A stretch of 64,000 bases of DNA from Steinernema hermaphroditum (Eukaryota > Nematoda > Chromadorea > Rhabditida > Steinernematidae), in contig CM059623.1 of the NCBI GenBank assembly GCA_030435675.1, forward strand, positions 1,514,012-1,578,011, written 5' to 3'. Position 1 is the first letter of the stretch. Each line of letters opens with the position of its first letter. Shown here piece after piece: positions 1-10,607 of this stretch. Under the pieces are notes generated by a model that was not told the DNA's origin, ran no database searches, and saw only the letters and a program-made list of their open reading frames with translations. A program made the translations under genes and the position numbers.

Positions 1-367
1 TCTGGCCATGGTCATAAGATCTTCGCAATACACTGCACAATACAAAGTTCACTTCCGCATTCGTAAAATGCATCCAAAGGTACCACAAGTGGAAAAGCAA
101 GCGGGCTGATGCGGCAAAGAGACTGCACGACGCGAGCGAAGCTATAGGAATCTGAAGTGGAACGCGTGAGGTGAAATTGTAATAAACGCGTCTTACCTTA
201 AACTGGCCTTTCAAGGTCTTCGTGCTGAGAGACACGTACAGGATGGTACCACTGACCATGAAGGCTGGGACAGCAGCATAGATGTTTATACATGTGTTCG
301 GCATGTAAGTGGCCTTGACGATTACTGTACTCGACCAATCGTAGTTGCTCCGGTTCAGCGCCGCCAT
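1..367 (-). pseudogene. chemoreceptor 5' exons, copy 1 (cut by window edge)
   Basis: Exon 1 is 197-367 (57 codons, starting MAALNRSNYDW). It carries one hydrophobic segment (YAAVPAFMVSGTILYVSL) that looks like transmembrane helix 1 of a nematode seven-helix chemoreceptor, followed by KTLKGQFK. A GT-AG intron (152-196) leads to exon 2, which starts at 151 and runs off the left edge. The same two exons recur at 5967-6356 and 11390-11779. The receptor class cannot be assigned from two exons. Whether this copy had a complete 3' part outside the window is unknown; copy 2 is a fragment, so this one may be too. Confidence 0.55.
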
Positions 368-682
368 GTGTCCTGCAGTGGGAACCTACTAACAGATGAA
401 CAGCCACGCACGTCAAGCGAAACTTGCGAACTTGGATTACATCTTTATTTCGGACCAGTGGTCCGATGTTGGGATATACACAGAGAAACGATTGTTTCAC
501 GAGACGAAATGTGGAGACAGCGATAACGCCGAATTTTCCAACTTTTGCTCCGCCTTCAAATTAACACCTTCTATTTTAAACGTTGAAGCGTGTAAAGTGC
601 AAGGGGAAACAAAAGGTCAAACTCCGAAACAGAAAAAGCCTGTAAAGTTGCAATTAGGATAAATGAATGCATTGGATGCATT

Positions 683-710
683 TGCGAAGATCTTATGACC
701 ATGGCCAGAC
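683..710 (-). repeat. inverted copy of receptor exon-2 sequence
   Basis: These 28 bases are the exact reverse complement of positions 1-28. Bases just before them (671-682) match, in reverse complement, a segment about 40 bp further along the receptor exon (around 58-75), so the inverted piece looks internally deleted. It marks a rearrangement breakpoint at the end of duplicated receptor copy 1. Confidence 0.8.
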
Positions 711-719
711 ACCCAGAAT

Positions 720-1015
720 CTTCTGGAGGCGAGCGCCGTCGGACACTCCATCGTCGTCGAGGGAAAGCACTCAATCGAGTCCTAAGACGGCTTCGTCCAG
801 CGCCGCTTCTCTCTTTATCCCTTCTGACGATTCCGACTCTATAAAAGGGCAAGAAGCACCGAGGCGCCGGAGGCAACTACCTCGTCGAGATCGCATACGA
901 TATGCACTAGAGATGGAGGTTATCAGTCTCGCTTACAACTGGAAACAATTATCTCTGCTCTCAATAAACTTCTAACAATAATGCCGAGTTACCATCCGTC
1001 AGAGCCCATCCTACA
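720..1015 (+). mobile_element. possible solo LTR or RNA polymerase II promoter remnant
   Basis: A GC-rich stretch unlike its surroundings contains a good TATA box (TATAAAAGG, 840-848) and, about 115 bases downstream, a polyadenylation signal (AATAAA, 963-968). That spacing is typical of the U3-R region of an LTR retrotransposon. No second LTR, no clear TG...CA ends and no target duplication are seen, so this is only a candidate. It begins directly after the rearranged end of receptor copy 1. Confidence 0.3.
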
Positions 1016-1131
1016 TGCCCTCGATATATACTCTTCCTACAGCTATTCTCTCGCCAATTCAGCTTCGCTGCGCATAACAAACTTTACACTTTAAAATTAC
1101 TAACTTATATAATCTGAAACCCAACAACAGA

Positions 1132-3119
1132 TCACAGGGCCAACTGGCGATAAACGTGCTTCTTGTACTCTTCCAGGCCACCTTCCAGAATCGTCACCGT
1201 CCGGTCCTTGACCACCCAGAGCTCCTTGCAGATAAGGGAGATCAGCCGCTCGTCATTGGAAACTAGGACGACGCCACCCTAAAAGAGCTGAGTTAGTCGA
1301 ATTCAGGCGCATTTCTCTCCTACCTTGAATTCATTCAGAGCATATCCGAGGGCGTCCACCGCTTCGACATCCAAGTGGTTGGTAGGCTCGTCCATGATCA
1401 AGTAGTTCGGCCTAAAATGCGCCAGTTAAGAACGGAAACTAGGGAGAATCTAGCATACTTTACCATTCCAATGATGGCGAAGGCTAGTCGAGATTTCTCT
1501 CCTTCAGAAAAGGTGCTGACCACCTGGTCCGCCAGAGGTTTTTTTATGCCAAATTTATAGAGGCCAGCGTAGTACTCTTCGTCTTTCTTTTTGGGGACTT
1601 TATCCTTCAGAACTTCCACGGCGGACTTGCCCATGTCCAGCTGGTCGACGCGATGCTGCTTGAAGTAGCCGACCTTCAGGCATGGATTCGAATTGCGGTA
1701 ACCGCCCGTGGGCTTCAGCTCACCGAGAAGGAGCTTCAGCAATGTGGTCTTACCAGCACCGGTCTCTCCCACAATACAGACGCGAGAAGTGGCTTCGGAA
1801 CCAATGCAAACGCGATGGAATAGAAGCGGCGAATTGGGAGTGTACTGGAAATTGGCTTGGTCCAGCTGGAGCACTGGATTCTGTAGGACTTCGCCGTTGG
1901 TGAACTGGATGACCTGAGGCTTGTCGGGCCTGGGAACCTTCAGCTCCTTCTGAGCCTTCTTCAATTCCTCATATTCGGCAGCATGCGGCTGGCAGTAACG
2001 AATATCTCCCATGTGTCGTTTATTGTTCTGCCGGCGCTGAAGATCCGCTCCGTACTCGAGCTGCTGTTGAGTGAGCTTCTCGTGCATCGCCTTCTCGCAG
2101 GTGTCGTAGTTTCCGCGGTACTGATCGAGTCGTTTCGAGTGCAGGTGGACGATGTCCGTGCAGATTGCGTTCAAGAAGGAACGGTCGTGGGAAACAATGA
2201 TGATCGTGCTTGCCCAGTCCTGAAATTAGCACATATATAGTCATCACTGATCAAATGCAATCCACAAAGATAGTGTCACAAATCTCTGTGTTCACAAGGA
2301 TCTGCCGAACGCATCCGGATTTCACGTATATTTTCGCAATTTCAGAACTGAGAGATTCATTACCAAAATCTGTTCCTAACCCGCCCCATATTCCCACTTA
2401 CCTGCAAGTGATTCTGCAACCAATAGATCGCTCTAATGTCCAACATGTTAGTAGGTTCGTCGAGAAGTAGCAGATCGGGCTTCATGAACAGCGCCCTGGC
2501 GAGGGCGACACGCATTCGCCAACCTCCAGAGAACTCCTTCGTCGGTCGCTTTTGCTCTTCGCGAGTGAATCCAAGACCGTAGAGGATTCCAGCTGCGCGC
2601 GCTGGTGCCTTCGCCACTTCGTGTGTTTTCATTTCGGCGAGCACTTTGACCAGTTCCTCGCTGAGGGCGTTGCGTTCGTCTTCGGGCAGTGCGCTCTTCT
2701 CCAGCGCGTCCTGGATCTCCTTCCTGCGGCGCAACATATCTTCACGTCGTGTGTCGCAGGCCAAAACACTGTCCACGACGAGAGTATCGTCTCCTTCCAC
2801 TTCTTGCTCCACAGCCAACATACTGATGTTGCTCGGGACCGGCAACTGTCCGCAGGCGATCATCCTCAACAGCGTTGTTTTACCCATGCCGTTTCTTCCA
2901 ACGAGACCGTAGCGACGGCCATATACGATCGGTAAGTTGGTGCCATTGAGCAGCTGCCGGGTGCCAATAGACATGTCGATGTTGGCGAACATGATGTCCA
3001 TGTTTCCGGCGCCCTCGGCGGTGGCCTGCATTCCTACGCCCTTCTTTTCCTGACTTTCAACCTGAACAGCTCTCAATCAGTGACCATCAAAATGGCGAAA
3101 ATATTACCTTCGCCATCAT
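1132..3119 (-). CDS. abcf-3: ABCF3/GCN20-type twin-ATPase protein, N-truncated and degenerate
   Basis: Exons: 3108-3119, 2402-3061, 1464-2219, 1324-1411, 1132-1278. ABCF3 proteins are soluble twin ABC ATPases that act with GCN1 in translational control; they have no membrane helices. ATPase 1 is complete: Walker [11 protein letters not shown]-loop region VEQEVEGDD, signature FSGGW, Walker [13 protein letters not shown], switch VSHD. ATPase 2 has Walker [10 protein letters not shown] and Walker [13 protein letters not shown], but the signature reads FSEGE instead of LSGGQ-like and the switch histidine is Asn (VSND). The roughly 150-residue N-terminal region of the family is not found upstream. 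The only GT-AG junction for the intron at 1412-1463 shifts the frame by one base before Walker B. It may be a decaying paralogue, or the window may hold a sequence error; identity to ABCF3 is secure. Confidence 0.8.
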
Positions 3120-4375
3120 TTTGTGGTTGTTCAAAATATACCTGAAAGGAATATCTGAATTACAGCGTCAATAAGGAACACGTTGGAAATAATCAAGGAA
3201 AACACGCACACCAATTCACCAACTCAACTTCAAATCAAGGAGAATCTGCCTGTCGATTTGCGATTTGCAAATTGACGGATAGTTTGCAAAACGACAGACA
3301 GTCGAGTTGCGGTTTGCAAATGGGCAGACAATATTCAAATCGAGCGAGAAGTAATCGTCTCGAGACCAAGAACTTCCTTGTCATTTTTAATGAGGAGGAG
3401 ACGCTGAAAAAGGAATGCTGCTTCGTTATGGCATTTTTTGTTCGAACACTTTTCCCTCCACGACCGTCAGGACTCCGCCATCATCCGAAAGACGCCCTTT
3501 ACTTATCCCCGTCAGGTCCGGGCATCTGCACCTTCGAACACACATCGTAAGCATCGTTTACCAAGTATTCGCGAGCCAAATCAAAGCCTCAAACTACTCT
3601 AAACTCACCTACATTCTGCTATATCGTTCGCTTCCCGCAGTTACTATCACTCTTGTCCTGCTTTTAAACAGGTACTCCATAGTGTGGTGACTCTTTATTC
3701 ACAAAGAACATTTAGAAATCTGTACAAAGATGTGTGCCACCAAGTATCCAAGATTAAAGGTCGTCTAATTGCTGTCGTTTGAGGAACAACCTCGACCAAG
3801 GATAATGTTGCTCCGATTAGAAATATTTCCAAATCGTTTGGTTTATTCTTTTTGACTTTGTGTAATAAAGCACTTATGAGACAGACTCACTCGTGCCGCG
3901 GTGGCGGTCGGTCCTCGGTCCTCGGGCGGGCGGTCGGTCGGTTATAAAGTACTTTCATTGAAGATACGTCGACGTCGAGAGTTATGGTCTGTCTTCTGCC
4001 AGCATCGGCAGGAGAAAGTACTCTATCTGCGCTTGTTATTTCCAATAGAGAGGATTAAGGTCATTTTTCAGAACGTTCTGCCTGACTCCAAGCCGAAAGC
4101 CTTTCATGCAGTATTCCAAGTCCTCATAGAGGTACTTGTCGATGATCCTTATGTATGAAGCTAAAGAACCGATAACAAACGTGGGGTCCAGCCGCGATTC
4201 CCTGCCGCGCCAATTTCACGATACAAGGGTCGTTTGTCGTGCTGTCGTTTCTTTTTTGTCTAATTAGTAAGGGTCTATGAGTGCACCATGGTGGCGAAGG
4301 AGCGTCTGTGAAGCATAAGGGGGAAGGGCTTATTGGGTTCCATTATATTGGGTTCCGGTCACATGCATTTCACGC
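3120..4375. other. intergenic, no gene recognised
   Basis: Only short uninformative open frames are present. No N-terminal exon of the ABCF3-like gene could be found here. A GC-rich stretch around 3895-3945 with repeated CGGTCGGT-like units is the only compositional feature. Confidence 0.5.
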
Positions 4376-5480
4376 TGTTCAAAGCGATACCTTGTATCGT
4401 TCCTGTTGCATCGCATACCGTAATCTCACATTTATCAGTGGATAATATGCATGTGCTATCTAGTCCACCATGGACACCGTCCCATTCGCTTTCTGCGACG
4501 CCGTAATCTCTACACTAAGGTGTCTTCCCGAGCATGCACACCTTGGGGGTATGTGGAACTCATCGCTCCAAGAACACAGAGAAAACCGCAAAATGTGCAG
4601 CTTACGGATTGGCTATGTACATGGAAAATGGTCGTACCGGCTTTGCGTTGGAGAATCGATCAATGAAATCAATTTTGACGAACTGCGGAGGGAATCCAAG
4701 AAGTATGTCCGATTTCACAGGATTTGGTTAAGCGACAATGAACATACACACGATGCCGACGAAGAGCAAATCATGGAATTGATCGAAGTTTCGAAGCACT
4801 ACATGCACGAGGCGATTCTCTGTTTTGGCTACATTGACAACCGTGGTCATGTTGGAGAACTCATGAAGTGTTTAGCACTACTCTGCAACATCACCTTTAG
4901 GGAGGTCGAGTTGTATACTATGATTCCACAGCACTGCGAGTTTCTGAAAGCCCAACTGCAATCACAGCGTCTAAGACAGGTGATGTTATGGCCCGAAGAT
5001 GGATGGCCTGAAGGCATGCTGACAGTTATCGAAGACCACATGAAATACAAAAAGGTAAAAGTACTTCATTCTGTCCACACATACACTCTCTGATATTTAG
5101 CATCTAATGCTAATTTGATGAAACGTTAACGGGGAAGCTGTTTGCTTCTGCCCCTGTGGCATCTTTAATAAACTGTAGGCTTTGTTTGTTTTTATACAGT
5201 CGGAGAAAACCTGTAGAATGTAGAACACATCACCGTTCCAGATCGCGAGAGCTCTCACGGCCTGCCAGTTGCAGTTTTGTAAACTCGGATTCAGCCGTGA
5301 TAAAAGTCACATGTTCTATCAGTGCGTGTGGCCTTCGTTTGTTTTTCGGCCTCAAGTCGTTTTTACAAAATCTCAATTCCTCCACGGGCGCGAAACCTTA
5401 GTTAAGATTCGGCTACATTGTAGAATATGAATTCCTCGAGGTTCCATGAAACTGGCCGCGATAGAGCGTTTCCATTATTT
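4376..5480 (+). repeat. tandem duplicated block, copy A
   Basis: The block from about 4376 is repeated almost base for base from about 6763, including the promoter-side sequence, the whole open frame and the 3' flank. Copy B lacks about 107 bp present in copy A (near 5220-5330). The two copies are separated by block R1 and receptor copy 2. Confidence 0.85.
4470..5093 (+). CDS. uncharacterised nematode family protein (MDTVPFAFC type), copy A
   Basis: A single 207-residue open frame starts MDTVPFAFCDAV and ends HSVHTYTL. It is soluble by appearance, with no signal peptide or membrane helix, and is rich in His, Cys and acidic residues. The layout (short N-terminal block, then alternating Leu-rich segments such as CEFLKAQLQSQRLRQVML) resembles the F-box-associated-like families that are expanded in nematodes; the gene at 25154-26122 has a comparable segment. 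An intron could begin at AAAAAG/GTAAAA (about 5056) with an acceptor TTTTTATACAG before 5199, which would replace the last dozen residues with a short alternative tail. Function unknown. Its neighbour copy B differs at about seven residues. Confidence 0.65.
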   Translation: MDTVPFAFCDAVISTLRCLPEHAHLGGMWNSSLQEHRENRKMCSLRIGYVHGKWSYRLCVGESINEINFDELRRESKKYVRFHRIWLSDNEHTHDADEEQIMELIEVSKHYMHEAILCFGYIDNRGHVGELMKCLALLCNITFREVELYTMIPQHCEFLKAQLQSQRLRQVMLWPEDGWPEGMLTVIEDHMKYKKVKVLHSVHTYTL

Positions 5481-5507
5481 TCAGTAGGATCACCAAACGT
5501 AAATTAT

Positions 5508-5847
5508 GTGGAACTCGGAGTAATCGTAAGAAAAACCTATCTACTCCATTTCAGAGTAGCAGACGCTGATCGAGCTCAAACTTTGGGGATTGGACGGGTG
5601 GATGGATGTTTGGATGTTTGTGCACCCAGTTCTGAAGTCTCCTGACGGGCTAACCGTGTATTTCAGGTTCATTGATCAATCGTTCTCTAACAAGGCTTAC
5701 TTGAAACATATCTCCCACATGATCCACATTGGCAGTTGATATTTTGGGGAATAACCAGCCACATATGGGAGTAGAAATTTCGAAACTTTGACCTCAATCA
5801 GCGTCTAACACTTTGGAATGTCCCTTGTAAAACAGAAACGAACTTTA
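5508..5847. repeat. duplicated noncoding block R1, copy 1
   Basis: This block matches 10132-10607 over most of its length, with a small number of substitutions. In both places it lies on the 3' side of receptor sequence. Copy 2 contains an extra tRNA-like segment of roughly 150 bp not present here. No open frame is conserved between the copies. Confidence 0.75.
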
Positions 5848-5966
5848 CTTTTCAACGAACGACACAGTAGACTTATCCTTTGAAATCTTTCCGTCAGACC
5901 CCATTGCAAATTTTTCGGTTATTCGCTACAACAAAACACAAAGCGATGCCCGCGAACGGAACTTAC

Positions 5967-6356
5967 CAGATTGCAGAAGATTCTGGGTGTCTGGCCATGG
6001 TCATAAGATCTTCGCAATACACTGCACAATACAAAGTTCACTTCCGCATTCGTAAAATGCATCCAAAGGTACCACAAGTGGAAAAGCAAGCGGGCTGATG
6101 CGGCAAAGAGACTGCACGACGCGAGCGAAGCTATAGGAATCTGAAGTGGAACGCGTGAGGTGAAATTGTAATAAACGCGTCTCACCTTAAACTGGCCTTT
6201 CAAGGTCTTCGTGCTGAGAGACACGTACAAGATGGTACCACTGACCATGAAGGCTGGGACAGCAGCATAGATGTTTATAAATGTGTTCGGCATGTAAGTG
6301 GCCTTGACGATTACTGTACTCGACCAATCGTAGTTGCTCCGGTTCAGCGCCGCCAT
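5967..6356 (-). pseudogene. chemoreceptor 5' exons, copy 2 (fragment)
   Basis: Exon 1 is 6186-6356 and exon 2 is 5967-6140, giving 115 residues with the first one or two helices of a seven-helix receptor. Exon 2 ends at CTG/GTAAGT. Homology to copy 3 stops near 5865, where block R1 begins, so the later exons are absent. The 45-nt intron is in frame and free of stops, so the region also reads as one open frame. With no downstream exons it cannot encode a complete receptor. Confidence 0.6.
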
Positions 6357-6762
6357 GTGTCCTGCAGTGGGAACCTACTAACAGATGAATAGCCACGCAC
6401 GTCAAGCGAAACTCGCGAACTTGGATTACATCTTTATTTCGGACCAGTGGTCCGATGTTGGGATATACACAGAGAAACGATTGTTTCACGAGACGAAATG
6501 TGGAGACAGCGATAACGCCGAATTTTCCAACTTTTGCTCCGCCTTCAAATTAACACCTTCTATTTTAAACGTTGAAGCATGTAAAGTGCAAGGGGGAACA
6601 AAAGGTCAAACTTCGAAACAGAAAAGGAAAAGCCTGTAAAGTTGTAATTAGGAGAAATGAATGACGGTAGCGGAAGAAGTGGTTATTACATGGATAACCA
6701 GGTGAACATAACCACGATTTACGGTATTACACCATGTGTTGGAAATGGAAAGTGTTCAGCTG

Positions 6763-7760
6763 TTCAAAGCGATACCTTGTATCGTTCCTGTTGCATCGCA
6801 TACCGTAATCTCACATTTATCAGTGGATAATATGCATGTGCTATCTAGTCCACCATGGACACCGTCCCATTCGCTTTCTGCGACGCCGTAATCTCTACAC
6901 TAAGGTGTCTTCCCGAGCATGCACACCTTGGGGGTATGTGGAACTCATCGCTCCAAGAACACAGAGAAAACCGCAAAATGTGCAGCTTACGGATTGGCTA
7001 TGTACATGGAAAATGGTCGTACCGGCTTTGCGTTGGAGAATCGATCAATGAAATCAATTTTGACGAACTGCGGAGAGAATCCAAGAAGTATGTCCGATTT
7101 CACAGGATTTGGTTAAGCGACAATGAACATACACAAGATGCCCACGAAGAGCAAATCATGGAATTGATCGAAGTTTCGAAGCACTGCATGCACGAGGCGA
7201 TTCTCTGTTTTGGCTACATTGACAACCGTGGTCATGTTGTAGAACTCATGAAGTGTTTAGCACTACTCTGCAACATCACCTTTAGGGAGGTCGGGTTGTA
7301 TACTATGATTCCACAGCACTGCGAGTTTCTGAAAGCCCAACTGCAATCACAGCGTCTAAGACAGGTGATGTTATGGCCCGAAGATGGATGGCCTGAAGGC
7401 ATGCTGACAGTTATCGAAGACCACATGAAATACAAAGACGTAGAAGTACTTCATTCTGTCCACACATACACACTCTGATATTTAGCATCTAATGCTAATT
7501 CGATGCAAAGTTAACGGGGAAGCTGTTTGCTTCTGCCCCTGTGGCATCTGTAATAAACTGTAGGCTTTGTTTGTTTTTATACAGCCGGAGAAAACCTGTA
7601 GAATGTAGAACACGGCCTTCGTTTGTTTTTCGGCCTGAAGTCGTTTTTAAAAACTCTCAATTCCTCCAAGGGCGCGAAACCTTAGTTAAGATTCGGCTAC
7701 ATTGTGGAATATGAATTCCTCGAGGTTCCATGAAGCTGGCCGCGATACAGCTTTCCCCTT
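6763..7760 (+). repeat. tandem duplicated block, copy B
   Basis: Second copy of the block at 4376-5480, same orientation, with an internal deletion of about 107 bp in the 3' flank (around 7610). Similarity fades near 7760. Confidence 0.85.
6855..7478 (+). CDS. uncharacterised nematode family protein (MDTVPFAFC type), copy B
   Basis: A 207-residue open frame nearly identical to the one at 4470-5093. The differences are scattered single residues, for example the THDADEEQ segment reads TQDAHEEQ here, and KKVKV reads KDVEV. The frame is open in both copies with mostly conservative changes, which suggests recent duplication without obvious decay. Upstream sequence is duplicated too, so both copies may be expressed alike. 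Possible splice donor AAAGAC/GTAGAA near the 3' end, as in copy A. Function unknown. Confidence 0.65.
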   Translation: MDTVPFAFCDAVISTLRCLPEHAHLGGMWNSSLQEHRENRKMCSLRIGYVHGKWSYRLCVGESINEINFDELRRESKKYVRFHRIWLSDNEHTQDAHEEQIMELIEVSKHCMHEAILCFGYIDNRGHVVELMKCLALLCNITFREVGLYTMIPQHCEFLKAQLQSQRLRQVMLWPEDGWPEGMLTVIEDHMKYKDVEVLHSVHTYTL

Positions 7761-7936
7761 CTCTTCAGCAGGATATCGGAACGTAGATCATTGCCGCGAT
7801 CTGATCCACGCTTGAACCTTAAAGACTTGAGATTTAACGGCGAACCATCTACAACCACTACGATCTTATGATGTACTCTTATTATACCGCAGTATTCTTC
7901 ATTCTATGCGAACATATCAGACGATTTCGCCAACTA

Positions 7937-8855
7937 TTGGGTTGTTAAGTTGAAAATGGGTCACTCAGCAAATATATTTTATTTTAATATGTTTTAGTCT
8001 ATGGGTGAAATTGATTAGCGCGCTGTTGAGTAGAGTTGACTGTCACTTTACACTACGACTGGTGGCTTGTACATTGCATCCTTTTTGATGTTGGAGGTAT
8101 ATACTGTCTTGATGGTCATTTTTTGGCACCTCGAGATGGCGAAATGCGAAGTGATAAACGGGCTTACTATGGTTTCTATCGGGCTTCCTAGGTTTTCTAG
8201 TAATTGTGTGATGAACGGTGACTGTCTTCAAACACGTACATCGCTCGCTCTTGTCTACCGGATGCAGCTATACCTGTGTTGGTCTTATAGCAGAACATGA
8301 CCTAATCGCAAAAAGTTGGCCTTTTCAGATCACCATGTTCTCGTAAGTCCAACATTGCTAATTGTTTAGGTTACATAACAAAGAATGGGAACATGCTAAC
8401 ATGCCCATATAGCGATTCTACGAGCTCATTTCTACTATAAAGAAACAAGGGTCAAATGTTGAAAAAATGACCTTTGGATTCCTAAAAAGTCCGTCTACCC
8501 GACGCCGTATGTTTCCAAGTGGACCCTCGCAATGGCTTTTTGCTTTGAGTTGACAGATTCCGGTTCTCATCTCTTACAGCGCTTTCTTCGCTCTATCTAA
8601 CCTCTATCTACACTCGTCCGTAAATAACGATATCAGAGAAAGATACTCAAAATAAGAGGAAGAGGTCGAAAATTGGACCAAAAACATTTTTTGACTCTAA
8701 ACCCCTTATGTTCTGTGAATGAAGGATCCGGATGTTGCCCAAAAAATCCGCTGATCTTACGACGTAGCAATAAAAATGCCTTGAGTGAAATATGTGAGAT
8801 TTACGTAGACAAACAATCGTTACAAGAGTGACCCGTTTTCAACTTAACAACTCAA
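7937..8855. mobile_element. 919-bp terminal-inverted-repeat element (Tc1/mariner-like)
   Basis: The left end 7937-7964 and the right end (reverse complement of about 8828-8855) form 28-bp terminal inverted repeats with two mismatches, starting TTGGGTTGTTAAGTTG. TA dinucleotides flank both ends (7935-7936, 8856-8857), as expected for Tc1/mariner insertion. Internal sequence is related to the element at 61778-62694 (for example around 8090-8160 and 8640-8760). No intact transposase frame is seen, so this is a non-autonomous or decayed element. Confidence 0.8.
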
Positions 8856-8857
8856 TA

Positions 8858-9296
8858 TTAGCCAACTTCGTAGCTGACATCGTCAACGGGTCTCAGCCAT
8901 TTTGGTATGGAACGGTCCTCATCGGGTCGGCCATTACCTTTCTCTTCTTTTCTTTGTGGAGGAAGTGATGAACAAGCAAAGATTTTAACCATGGTAGGAA
9001 AGTTACCAGTCTTCACGCGCTTCCGAGTCAGATTGACTAAAGACTTTCCTAGAATGCTTACAATCCTTGTTTCTTCCGTTTAAGACCGTTCAAGGTGTAA
9101 GCTGAACCGATCTTCTGAGCGGAGATGGGTACACTAATTCCATCATATGACCGCTGAATCGACCGATGAGTTGTTTGACGATTAAACTGACAATTTAATC
9201 AATCGTATCAGTCGATTGGAATCGTTCTGGTTCAGAGCACATTCATTCAATTATTCATTTATTCGCAACACTATCACAACAGAAAACTCAAAAACC
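8858..9296. other. intergenic, nothing recognised
   Basis: No open frame, RNA gene or repeat was recognised between the transposon end and the 3' end of the receptor pseudogene. Confidence 0.5.
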
Positions 9297-10131
9297 TCAC
9301 ATTGTCGGCTTGGGTGAGGGCGAGACCGTTTGGGAGCCATGTGTGAGCCTCCTCGGCGTTGAACCTTGGCCACTGGATGCAGCTTTTACATAAGCGACGA
9401 CGGGTTCCGCGCTGGTCCTTCTGAACTTACTCACAAGAGCAGCTCTAAAAGGCCCAATGGACATAGCGGTGATCAGAGGAATAGTTGTGTTGTTGGAGTA
9501 TCCCAGGGCAATGCTGAGTAGCCAGTACCACTGGGGAAGGACAATATCGTCTATAAGAGCAGTTTTAACAGGTTCATCGGGGATGCTCAGGATTACGGTA
9601 GTTGAAATAACAAAACAGTCCGAAGATGATCATCGCGAAGGGGATCAGTGGGATGAACGACTGAACGGTTAGGCCTACAGCCATCCACTTCTCGTTGCTT
9701 GTATCACGTTTTATCAATCGTCGCTCTAAAAGGCGATCTTTACCGTAACAACAAGGCCCGCAGTCTACGTACCTAATTTCTGGAGCTTTCGCTGATGCTT
9801 AAAAACGAAGAACATAAGTCTTAAGTTGAGAGCGACGGCGACAAATGTTACGACACACCAACAGCCTAGCGAAATATTCGCCCCCAAAGGGGGTACCACC
9901 AGTGTTGGACCACACACATCTTCGTTGTACACAGTGCCATATGTGAGATTGGCCATAGTAAATGCGAGCTAAACGTACAGTTTCGAAATGCGAATTCGGT
10001 GAAGAAACGCTACCGCGTAAAGTGAGGAGGAGATAATGAGTAGTACTATGAGTTTAGTCGTGTACTTCTTGTTGTATATAACGGTGCAGTGTCGGTCCAA
10101 TGCGATGATCTGAAGCGGAACTCACTCAATT

Positions 10132-10607
10132 ATGTGGCATTCAGAGTAATCGCAAGAATAACCTATCTTCCACTTCAGAGTAGACGCTGATCGAGCTCAA
10201 ACTTTGGGATTTGGACGGGTGATATGTATCTAATAATTCCTAAAATTCTGTGTTCAGTTAGTGTACCCGGTTAGCTGTTTGATTGCAAAGCGAAATTTGT
10301 ACGCCTGTGGCAGGTCACGGGTTCGGCCCCCTTGGTGTACAGTTTATTGTTCTCTTTTCTTTGCACTAAACGATGTTTGTGCACCCAGTTCTGAAGTCTC
10401 CTGACGGGCTAACCGTGTATTTCAGGTTCATTGATCAATCGTTCTCTAACAAGGCTTACTTGGAACATATCTCCCACATGATCCACATTGGCAGTTGATA
10501 TTTTGGGGAATAACCAGCCACATATAGGCATACAAATTTCGAAACTTTGAGCTCAATCAGCGTCTAACACTTTGGAATGTCCCTTGTAAAACAGAAACGA
10601 ACTTTTC
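10132..10607. repeat. duplicated noncoding block R1, copy 2
   Basis: Copy of 5508-5847 with an insertion between about 10222 and 10371. It sits within the span of the receptor pseudogene, so part of the receptor may have been displaced or lost when it arrived. Confidence 0.75.
10261..10340 (+). repeat. tRNA-like sequence, probable SINE or tRNA pseudogene
   Basis: The 80-nt stretch has a seven-pair acceptor-like stem (GTGTACC with GGTGTAC, two G-U pairs), a box-A-like TTAGCTGTTTGATTG and a box-B-like GGGTTCGGCCC with a T-arm. The anticodon arm cannot be folded with confidence. It lies in an insertion of about 150 bp that copy 1 of block R1 lacks, which suggests a retroposed tRNA-derived element rather than a working tRNA. 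Confidence 0.5.

Noticed and set aside
2552..2935. 127-codon plus-strand frame
   Set aside because: Antisense to ATPase 1 of the ABCF3-like gene.
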